This document shows positions 1 through 5,244 of a stretch of DNA of 5,320 bases, in pieces (the first letter of the stretch is position 1; each line of letters begins with the position of its first letter). The notes beneath the pieces are model-generated. The model saw only the letters and a program-made list of their open reading frames with translations, made no database searches and was not told where the DNA came from. The position numbers and the translations under genes were made by a program. Source of the DNA: DBFJGL01 sp048394785 (lineage in GTDB: Bacteria > Bacillota > Clostridia > Christensenellales > CAG-917); contig DBFJGL010000006.1 in the NCBI GenBank assembly GCA_048394785.1, forward strand, positions 1 to 5,320. The letters are read 5' to 3'.

Positions 1-1
1 T

Positions 2-316
2 GCAAAAGCCATTGCCGCGAAAATCCAGGAAAATGGGTTTTCGGGAGAGGATAGGTTTCTTCTCGCAACCGTGGCGGTGCTGTTGGACGAGTTCCGCACT
101 CCCGAGCAGCTTTTTAAGGACGTCGGGTTTATCGAAAAATACGTTATACCCAACGGGTACGTGCGCAATCGGATTATCCGAGAGTATCTTCAAGGACTGT
201 ACGACGGCGCGCCGCCCGTCACGGTTTCGTTTGAGGGAAGGTCGGGAGTGAGCTCGCCGAGAGTCCCGAAAAGTATTGCCGAAGCAGGACTTTGGCTCAT
301 CAAAAACAACATCTGA
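2..316 (+). CDS. Partial hypothetical phage protein upstream of capsid gene (5' end missing)
   Basis: The reading frame is open from base 2 to the TGA at 314-316 and has no ATG near the window edge, so the gene starts outside; about 104 C-terminal residues are visible. A GTG at 71 could serve as a start but has no convincing Shine-Dalgarno, and the frame continues upstream with a similar residue mix (KAIAAKIQENGF...). The visible part looks soluble and mixed alpha/beta, with a helical stretch (LLATVAVLLDEF), a basic patch (NGYVRNRIIREYLQGLY) and a C-terminal amphipathic helix ending in LWLIKNNI. It ends 12 bases before the capsid start, so the two are probably co-transcribed. In many phages the gene here encodes a scaffold, protease or small structural protein, but I see no motif for any of these and do not recognise the family. 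Confidence 0.7.
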   Translation, partial: AKAIAAKIQENGFSGEDRFLLATVAVLLDEFRTPEQLFKDVGFIEKYVIPNGYVRNRIIREYLQGLYDGAPPVTVSFEGRSGVSSPRVPKSIAEAGLWLIKNNI

Positions 317-317
317 T

Positions 318-323
318 AAGGAG
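318..323 (+). promoter_or_regulatory. Ribosome binding site of the capsid gene
   Basis: AAGGAG lies five bases before the ATG at 329, in the short gap after the upstream stop codon. It is a strong match to the 16S rRNA anti-Shine-Dalgarno, as expected for the most heavily made virion protein, and fixes the capsid start. Confidence 0.85.
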
Positions 324-328
324 AATTT

Positions 329-1735
329 ATGGTCACATTAACTAATGCCGATAAAGCGTTGAAGACGTTTTATCTCGGCGTGCTTGCAGAACAACTGAAC
401 ACCGGCATCAATCCGCTGTTTGCGAAAATCGGGCAGACGAGCGCGGACGTTTGGGGTAAGGAAATCAAAAAACTTGCCGTGTACGGCTTGAACGGAGGCA
501 TAGGCTCGGGCGCGGAAAACGACGATTTGCCCGCGTCGGGCGGCAACAACTATGCGGAGTTTACGCTTACGCTCAAAAACCTTTTCGGCAAAATAGAGTT
601 GTCCGACAAAGCGGTGCGCGCGTCGCAAAACTCCGCAGGCGCGTTTGTCAATCTGTTGAACGCAGAGATGGACGGTCTGCTTAAAGCCGGCAAGTTCAAT
701 TTCGGCAGAATGCTGTTCGGCAACGGCAGCGGGCTGATTGCCGAGAGCGCGGAGGCGGTTGCCGCGGGCGGAAAGACGGTTGCGGTCAAGACCGTCAAAT
801 ATCTTATGGAAGGCATCACCGTGGACGTGTTCAACGCCGACGGCACCAAAAACGCCGCGCTTTCCGGGGCGAGAATTGTATCCGTAGACAGAAAAAACAA
901 TGAGGTTACGCTGAGCCGCGCCGCGTCCGCACAGCTCGCCGCAGGTGCGAAAATGTACGTGCAGGGTTCCAAAGACAACGAAATTACGGGGCTGGAAGCC
1001 GTGTTCGGTAACTCCGAATACATTTACGGGCTGAAAAGAAGCGATTATTCCTTCCTTACGCCATATACCAAAACGGAGAATACCGCGGTGACGACTTCCG
1101 CCATTCAGGACGCGATTGACAGCGTGGAGGAAACGTCGGGCGGCGGTATAGATATGATTGTCGGATCGTATAAAATGCGCAAACAGTACGTCGATTTTCT
1201 CGCCAAAAACCGCACGAATATCGATTATCTCAACCTCGACGGCGGTTATAAAGCATTGTCGTACGCAGGCGTGCCCTTCGTCGCGGACAGGTTTGTCGCG
1301 GATAACGATATTTATCTGCTCAATACCTCCGATTTCAAACTGCATCAGCTCTGCGATTGGAGATGGCTGGAAGGCGAGGGCGGAAGCGTGTTGAACCAGA
1401 TACCCGGCAAAGCCTGCTATACCGCAACCCTCGTCAAGTACGCGGACTTGCTGTGCGAACGTCCTATGGGACAGGCAAAACTGACGTTTACGGGCACGTC
1501 GGGCTCGGGTGCGTCGGGCGCGGATTTGACTTGGCATACCGTGACGTTTACCGCGACGGAGGAGGGCGCAGTGTGCCCCGCCGCGCAACAGGTCGCGGAC
1601 GGTAAGTGCGCGGTCGAACCCAAGGACGCAAAACTGCTCGGTTTCAATTTCACGGGCTGGCTGAAAGACGACGTAGAATACGATTTCGCAACGCCCGTCA
1701 CGCAGGATTTGGAGCTTGTGGCGGAGTTCCAGTGA
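329..1735 (+). CDS. Phage major capsid protein (HK97-fold type) with C-terminal InlB B-repeat-like domain
   Basis: Forms the icosahedral shell of the virion. It has 468 residues. The N-terminal part (about 1-135) has features I associate with a capsid family of Bacillota and gut phages: LTNADKALKTFYLGVL, then EQLNTGINPLFAKI, DVWGKEIKKLAVYGLNGGIG, and a long helix through KAVRASQNSAGAFVNLLNAE to FNFGRMLFGNGSG. Residues about 145-225 are beta-rich (VTVDVF, ARIVSVDR, NEVTLS, AKMYVQGS) and look like an inserted beta domain. Residues 260-385 complete the core (DMIVGSYKMRKQYVDFL, GVPFVADRFV, DIYLLNTSDF). The core ends near ERPMGQAKLTFT. A Gly/Ser/Ala linker (389-398) and an InlB-like domain (405-468) follow. 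No delta domain or cleavage site is obvious. The family call is by recognition, not a search; homology to HK97 itself is inferred from the fold class. Confidence 0.85.
   Translation: MVTLTNADKALKTFYLGVLAEQLNTGINPLFAKIGQTSADVWGKEIKKLAVYGLNGGIGSGAENDDLPASGGNNYAEFTLTLKNLFGKIELSDKAVRASQNSAGAFVNLLNAEMDGLLKAGKFNFGRMLFGNGSGLIAESAEAVAAGGKTVAVKTVKYLMEGITVDVFNADGTKNAALSGARIVSVDRKNNEVTLSRAASAQLAAGAKMYVQGSKDNEITGLEAVFGNSEYIYGLKRSDYSFLTPYTKTENTAVTTSAIQDAIDSVEETSGGGIDMIVGSYKMRKQYVDFLAKNRTNIDYLNLDGGYKALSYAGVPFVADRFVADNDIYLLNTSDFKLHQLCDWRWLEGEGGSVLNQIPGKACYTATLVKYADLLCERPMGQAKLTFTGTSGSGASGADLTWHTVTFTATEEGAVCPAAQQVADGKCAVEPKDAKLLGFNFTGWLKDDVEYDFATPVTQDLELVAEFQ
1541..1732 (+). other. InlB B-repeat / Listeria-Bacteroides repeat-like domain fused to the capsid protein
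   Basis: Residues 405-468 of the capsid protein follow the layout of the InlB B-repeat (Flg_new) family, a small beta-grasp-like domain common in surface proteins of Bacillota: an opening VTFTAT strand, a QQVADGKC segment, a P-x-D turn (VEPKDAKLLG), the hallmark GFNFTGW, then YDFATPVTQDLELVAEF as the closing strands. A flexible linker GTSGSGASGA (389-398) separates it from the shell core, as expected for a domain displayed on the capsid surface. Two cysteines (416 and 427) could form a disulfide in the finished virion. A role in decoration, capsid stabilisation or binding to mucus or cells is inference. Only one repeat copy is present. Confidence 0.8.
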
Positions 1736-1736
1736 T

Positions 1737-2081
1737 ATGAGAGAGGGACTTTTCAGAGTCGAAAACGACTTGTATTCCATTGCGGAGAGGTTAAGGGAAA
1801 TAGACGGCAGTTATGAACTTTACCGCGACGCGGCGAGAGGAGGGTACCGTCTTTACTCGGGAGGCGCGCAGGTTTGCGCGCTTCCTTACGACGCGCCCGA
1901 CTGCCGTATGCTGGAACACGCGAGAAGAACGAGAAGGGAACGCGCGGACGAAATCGCAGCCGAGGTGGAGAGGGCGAACGCCGCCGCGGACGCGGAAAAT
2001 GAGAAACGGGCGCGCGAGTATGCGGCGGAGATTGCCGAGCGCGCCGTGAGTCGGAGGTACGCTGAATGCGAAAAATACTGA
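1737..2081 (+). CDS. Small hypothetical phage protein with charged helical C-terminus
   Basis: A protein of 114 residues, read from the ATG at 1737, one base after the capsid stop; GGAG at 1723-1726 gives a ten-base spacing. An in-frame ATG at 1716 lies inside the capsid gene and is less likely. The N-terminal half (about 8-65) looks compact: a helix NDLYSIAERLREIDGSYEL, then strands GYRLYSGGAQVCALPYDAPD, a pattern I associate with small uncharacterised proteins in phage head operons. Residues 65-110 are a long, strongly charged Ala/Arg/Glu helix that could form a coiled coil. The gene overlaps the adaptor gene by 16 bases, which suggests translational coupling. No enzymatic motif is visible. 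It could be a head-completion or chaperone-like factor, but its function is unknown. Confidence 0.75.
   Translation: MREGLFRVENDLYSIAERLREIDGSYELYRDAARGGYRLYSGGAQVCALPYDAPDCRMLEHARRTRRERADEIAAEVERANAAADAENEKRAREYAAEIAERAVSRRYAECEKY
2053..2058 (+). promoter_or_regulatory. Ribosome binding site of the adaptor gene, inside the preceding gene
   Basis: GGAGGT lies seven bases before the ATG at 2066 and is embedded in the 3' end of the 114-residue gene. It decides the adaptor start and shows the 16-base gene overlap is real. Confidence 0.8.
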
Positions 2082-2599
2082 AAGAATGTTTTTGTAAACT
2101 GAATACGGCGGATTTGTCGCAGAAGGAAAATCCGACGGAAGAAGAAAGCCTTTTGATAAGCAGGCTGATTGCGTGCGTAAACACCGCCGTGCGCGAAGCG
2201 GCGTGCGAATATCTGCCGCAGATATACGAGCAGTGCGTGGAAAGCGAAAACGGCGTAATCGACGTACGCGAACTTGACAAGCGCATTCTGTATCCCATAA
2301 GTCTTGTTTTGGGCGATAAGAAGATAAAAATCAAAACTTATCCGTCCTGTCTGAAAGCCGATTTCAGAGGAGCGGCACTGCTCAGATACGTCTATATTCC
2401 CGACGAGTACGGCATAGACGACGACGTGGAGATTGACCGTATGACCGCGGACGTTGCAAGCGACGGCGCGCTTGCGGAATACTATTTCAGAAACAGAGTT
2501 TTCGACATAGCGCAGTATTTTGACGCGCGCTTTCGCAACGCGCTGACTATGCTCCGATATAAGGGCAGAGAGATTAAGCTGCCCTCAGGGAGGTGGTGA
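2066..2599 (+). CDS. Probable phage head-tail adaptor (connector) protein
   Basis: A protein of 177 residues, predicted to be mostly helical. Adaptors of this kind form a ring under the portal and link it to the stopper or tail. Support: an N-terminal helical part (ESLLISRLIACVNTAVREAA), a short beta segment (ISLVLGDKKIKIKTY, then LLRYVYIPDEYGIDDDVEID) and a helical pair typical of phage adaptors (SDGALAEYYFRNRVFDIAQY, then FDARFRNALTML), ending in a basic tail (KGREIKLPSGRW). The arrangement of a strand ending in Y-x-P, an acidic loop, then an AEYYF helix and an ARF-x-x-AL helix is what I recognise from such adaptors. Position between the capsid gene and a gp10-like propeller gene fits. It overlaps the upstream gene by 16 bases. 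Another neck protein is the main alternative. Confidence 0.6.
   Translation: MRKILKECFCKLNTADLSQKENPTEEESLLISRLIACVNTAVREAACEYLPQIYEQCVESENGVIDVRELDKRILYPISLVLGDKKIKIKTYPSCLKADFRGAALLRYVYIPDEYGIDDDVEIDRMTADVASDGALAEYYFRNRVFDIAQYFDARFRNALTMLRYKGREIKLPSGRW
2587..2594 (+). promoter_or_regulatory. Ribosome binding site that selects a TTG start for the propeller gene
   Basis: AGGGAGGT is a near-perfect Shine-Dalgarno. It lies seven bases before TTG at 2602 but overlaps or touches the GTG codons at 2593 and 2596, which are therefore too close to use. This places the start of the next gene at TTG 2602. Confidence 0.75.
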
Positions 2600-2601
2600 A
2601 T

Positions 2602-4047
2602 TTGAAGAAAATCGTTTTTGCCAGACGTACCGTCAAAATCGGGTTTAAGGGATATGCCTGCGATAAGGACGAGGCGGTGACTTCGCCCGAATTTACGCAG
2701 AAAGCTTATAACGTCACCTTCGGCGACGGCACGTTGAGAGGGGAAATCGGCATAGGCAAGGCTAACGCGTACTATCCCGGCGGCGCGCTTTCTCGCTCCT
2801 TTCCCGACCTTCCGCAGGGAGTGACGATAAAGGACGTCGCGCTGTACAGGAGAGTGGACGAGATGACGGGCGGCGACGACAGAATAGTTATACTCTCGGG
2901 GGATAAGTCGCTATATTACTGCAAACTGTACACGGGAAACTCCTGGGTGAAGATAGACGGCGTAACCGTTGCCGGCGCGGTGCCGAGCACGGCTAACTAT
3001 AACTACAACGGCAAAGACGTTCTGCTCATAGCGTCCGAGGAGGACAGGCTGATGATATTGGACGGTGACAGCGTGACCGACGTTGAGAACGCGCCGAGAC
3101 TCGATACTCTTGCGGTGCATAAGGAAAGGGTGTACGGCGCGGTGAACGGCAACGGGGGCGAAGTGTGGTTCTCGGACGACTTCAACCCCGCGAACTGGAA
3201 TGCGTCGCTTCAGGAAGGCGGCTTTATAAAGTTTGCGGACGAGGACGGCGACGTAATCAGGCTGGTATCCTTTCTGGACTATCTTTACATATTCAGAGAG
3301 AGGGGCATATACAGGTTGACCGCTTATGCCGACCAAACGGAGTTTTCGCTGAAACGGCTGTTTACGAATACGGGACGGATATATAAACGCACTATTGCGC
3401 CGTGCGGCGACAGAATTTTGTTTTACGCCGACGACGGGCTTTATTCATTCGACGGTTATTCGGCGCAGAGAATTGCCGAGAATATGCCGAAGCTTTCGGG
3501 CAACGAATTTATGGCGGCGGCGTTCTGTTCGGGGTTCTATTATCTGTCGGGATATGCTGCGGACCCAGAGATGAATTTGCCATTTTGCATAAATAATTGC
3601 ATTGTGCGCTACGGCGTAAAGGATAAGTCGATTGCGGTGGTCGGTCCCATTGACGCGGCGAGGCTGGTGCCCGTCTGCCTGCACGCCGCCGCGGACGTCT
3701 TTATCGCGGACAGAAAGGAACAGAATAATTTTCTTTTGAAGATTACAAAGGACGGTAAGTTTCTCGGCACAGGCACGGTCAAGACTTATAAGAGTCCCGT
3801 CAACGATTTGGGTACGGACGGGTGTAAGACGGTAAGGCAGGTTACGCTGACTTGTTCCAGCCCCGTTACGATTACCGTGATTACTGACGGGGAGAGGACG
3901 ACGGCTGAGTTCGGCGCGTCAAAGTATCCGCAAACCGCTTTCATCGGTAAGTCGGGGAGAAAGGTCGGGTTTGAGCTAAGATGCTCGGCGGTCGCCCTTA
4001 AAGCGTCGCCCGCCGTCGTGAAAATGGACGTTTGGGAGGGTGTATGA
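2602..4047 (+). CDS. Beta-propeller-like phage neck protein, P22 gp10-like stopper / DNA-stabilisation type
   Basis: A protein of 481 residues from the TTG at 2602; a GTG start at 2593 would add three residues but lacks a usable Shine-Dalgarno. It is almost all beta, with repeated blade-like units: DRIVILSGDKSLYYCK (93-108), DVLLIASEEDRLMILDG (139-155), RVYGAVNGNGGEVWFSDDF (176-194), RLVSFLDYLYIFRERGIYRL (220-239) and GDRILFYADDGLYSFDGYSA (269-288). The signatures VWFSDDFNPANW and F-R-E-R-G-I-Y-R-L-T recall phage propeller proteins of the gp10 type, which sit below the adaptor and keep packaged DNA in the head. Residues about 392-481 look like a separate C-terminal beta-sandwich (SPVNDLGTDGCKTVRQVTLT, then VTITVITDGE and VGFELRC). 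The start is tied to the adaptor stop and the end overlaps the next ATG by four bases. A tail-tube or receptor-side role is possible. Confidence 0.65.
   Translation: MKKIVFARRTVKIGFKGYACDKDEAVTSPEFTQKAYNVTFGDGTLRGEIGIGKANAYYPGGALSRSFPDLPQGVTIKDVALYRRVDEMTGGDDRIVILSGDKSLYYCKLYTGNSWVKIDGVTVAGAVPSTANYNYNGKDVLLIASEEDRLMILDGDSVTDVENAPRLDTLAVHKERVYGAVNGNGGEVWFSDDFNPANWNASLQEGGFIKFADEDGDVIRLVSFLDYLYIFRERGIYRLTAYADQTEFSLKRLFTNTGRIYKRTIAPCGDRILFYADDGLYSFDGYSAQRIAENMPKLSGNEFMAAAFCSGFYYLSGYAADPEMNLPFCINNCIVRYGVKDKSIAVVGPIDAARLVPVCLHAAADVFIADRKEQNNFLLKITKDGKFLGTGTVKTYKSPVNDLGTDGCKTVRQVTLTCSSPVTITVITDGERTTAEFGASKYPQTAFIGKSGRKVGFELRCSAVALKASPAVVKMDVWEGV
4035..4039 (+). promoter_or_regulatory. Ribosome binding site of the 39-residue coiled-coil gene
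   Basis: GGAGG within a GGGAGGG run lies four bases before the ATG at 4044. Together with the ATGA overlap of stop and start, it supports translation of the very short gene that follows. Confidence 0.7.
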
Positions 4048-4163
4048 ATTATTTGGAATTGACGTCCGCAATCGAGGCTTTGCAGGAGAGAGTCGCGCGG
4101 ATGGAAAGTAAAATCAGAAAGTTGGAGGAGGCTTTGAAAAACAATGGCGTCGTTTTGGGATGA
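4044..4163 (+). CDS. 39-residue coiled-coil microprotein
   Basis: A small gene from ATG 4044 to TGA 4161-4163, overlapping the propeller stop by four bases (ATGA) and the next gene by 20 bases. Its Shine-Dalgarno and translational coupling favour real expression. The product is almost wholly one amphipathic helix: Y3, L6, I10, L13, V17, M20, I24, L27, L31 and N34 fall at exact 3-4 spacing, giving about four and a half heptads with hydrophobic a and d positions and charged e and g positions (E15, R16, R19, E21, K23, R25, K26, E28). No signal peptide or membrane segment. It most likely forms an oligomeric bundle, or pairs with the coiled-coil protein encoded next. It sits where P22 has its needle gene gp26 but is far shorter; a needle role is speculation. 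Confidence 0.65.
   Translation: MNYLELTSAIEALQERVARMESKIRKLEEALKNNGVVLG
4124..4131 (+). promoter_or_regulatory. Ribosome binding site of the 342-residue coiled-coil gene, with long spacing
   Basis: GGAGGAGG lies twelve bases before the ATG at 4144, longer than usual. An in-frame TGA at 4135-4137 rules out any earlier start, so the ATG at 4144 stands. Coupling to the overlapping 39-residue gene may help initiation. Confidence 0.6.
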
Positions 4164-5172
4164 GTTGAAGGATTTGTTCAAGACCAAAAGTCAGAAAGAG
4201 GAGGAGCGGCAGCAGAAAATCAAGGAGGCTTTGGACTCGGAGGGAGAACTCGCGGGGAAGCTCGACGCGCTGGATAAGGCGTATAAGGATTACGAACAGT
4301 CGCTCATAGAGGAGCCCGATTGGGAAAAGCTGTTTCCGTCGGAGTCGGGGCTTGAGGAAATAGAGTATACCGCAAAGTCGGACGAGGAGTTGGAGCGCGA
4401 GGCGACGGTTGCCAACGAGTACGATAAAACCGCGGAAAAAAATAAAATCGAAAGCGGTTATGAAAGCAATTCTGCCGCGCTCGGAGAGACTAAGGACAGG
4501 GCGGAAAAAACGCTCGGCGAAAGCTATGAGAATTTGCGGGCGTTGTATGAGGAGTTGAAGGAAAAGACGGAAAACGACGCGTTGAAACGCGGCCTTGCCA
4601 GAAGCAGTATCGCGTCTTCGCAGCTCGGCGCGCTCGACGGCGAAAGATTGAAGGCGGCGGGGCAGGCGGAGGCGGCGTATAATCAGACCGTCAACGCCGT
4701 AAACCGCGAACTCGAACTGTTGGAGGCGGACAGGGAACGCGCTCTCGGCGAATTGGATTTGAAGTACGCCGCGGAACTCGATAATAAGATTTCCAAGCTC
4801 AAATCCGAACGGGATAAGACCGTCAAAGAGTACGAAAAGTACAATAACGACGTCCGTAAAAAGCAGGCGCAGTTCGACGCCGACCGCGAACACGATATTC
4901 AAAAATATATCAAGAACGCCGAAAAAGAAAGGTTGGAAAAGGAGGCGCAGCAGCGTGAGTACGAGGCTAAGTACGGCTACTCGGGCGCAAAAGCGCAGAA
5001 TTATGCGAAAAGATATGAGCTTGCGTATGATTTTTATATGGCGTTGAGTCCCGATATTGCCGCCGCCGCGCTCGAAGCGTCGCCGAATATGAGATATTAT
5101 CTCGGAAATAATTATTACAAGCTCCTGAATGCGCTGAACAGCAGGGGCGAAAATACAAAAATTTATTATTGA
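4144..5172 (+). CDS. Highly charged coiled-coil phage protein, possible internal/ejection protein
   Basis: A protein of 342 residues rich in Glu, Lys, Ala and Arg. It opens with a short amphipathic helix (ASFWDELKDLFK) that could touch a membrane or another protein, followed by charged helices (about 14-60), an acidic segment (60-95) and long coiled coils (about 95-145 and 165-275). A distinct uncharged patch, DALKRGLARSSIASSQLGAL (145-164), interrupts them; I have seen similar RGLARSS-type segments in phage structural proteins, but that is memory rather than a search. The C-terminal 65 residues (about 278-342) change character and are Tyr- and Asn-rich (YELAYDFYMALSPDIAAAA, then YYLGNNYYKLLNALN), ending KIYY. 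There is no signal peptide or lysis motif. Its place after the propeller and before a terminator fits an internal virion or ejection protein, or a tail-assembly or scaffold factor; it is not specifically recognised. Confidence 0.7.
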   Translation: MASFWDELKDLFKTKSQKEEERQQKIKEALDSEGELAGKLDALDKAYKDYEQSLIEEPDWEKLFPSESGLEEIEYTAKSDEELEREATVANEYDKTAEKNKIESGYESNSAALGETKDRAEKTLGESYENLRALYEELKEKTENDALKRGLARSSIASSQLGALDGERLKAAGQAEAAYNQTVNAVNRELELLEADRERALGELDLKYAAELDNKISKLKSERDKTVKEYEKYNNDVRKKQAQFDADREHDIQKYIKNAEKERLEKEAQQREYEAKYGYSGAKAQNYAKRYELAYDFYMALSPDIAAAALEASPNMRYYLGNNYYKLLNALNSRGENTKIYY

Positions 5173-5210
5173 TTTTAGTCACAGAAAGCAAAGCCGCGAA
5201 ACGCTCTTGA

Positions 5211-5244
5211 ACGCCCCCGAAATAAAATGTTTCGGGGGTGTTTT
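5211..5244 (+). terminator. Rho-independent terminator
   Basis: A twelve-base-pair stem (ACGCCCCCGAAA at 5211-5222 with TTTCGGGGGTGT at 5230-5241, one G-T wobble) closes a seven-base loop (TAAAATG) and runs into a TTTT tract at 5241-5244. Five consecutive G-C pairs make it strong. It lies 38 bases after the stop of the 342-residue gene and should end the capsid and neck transcript. The reverse strand lacks a U tract on its exit side, so it acts in the + direction only. Confidence 0.85.

Noticed and set aside
12..251. Plus-strand frame of 79 codons at the window start
   Set aside because: Overlaps the partial gene that is open from base 2 and gives an Arg/Ser-rich sequence with no structure. 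A shadow frame.
1716..1736. Upstream ATG giving a 121-residue version of the small gene after the capsid
   Set aside because: It would overlap the capsid gene and lacks a well-placed ribosome binding site; ATG 1737 fits the compact phage gene spacing better.
338..1780. Very long open frame (480 codons) on the minus strand opposite the capsid gene
   Set aside because: Its protein is low-quality (Arg, Phe and Val rich, no domain), it has no clear ribosome binding site, and it mirrors the codon structure of a well-recognised capsid gene. A shadow frame.
2209..2225. Inverted repeat ATATCTG-CCG-CAGATAT that could be an operator or hairpin
   Set aside because: Lies in the middle of the adaptor coding sequence with no U tract or promoter nearby; a seven-base-pair arm can occur by chance.
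3571..3605. AT-rich patch resembling a promoter inside the propeller gene
   Set aside because: No pair of -35 and -10 boxes with normal spacing, and no gene start follows that would need it.
4114..4902. Minus-strand open frame of 262 codons, rich in Leu, Phe and Arg, looking membrane-like
   Set aside because: The hydrophobic look arises from reading Glu and Lys codons (GAG, GAA, AAG) of the coiled-coil gene in reverse as Leu, Phe and similar. No ribosome binding site or neighbours on that strand.
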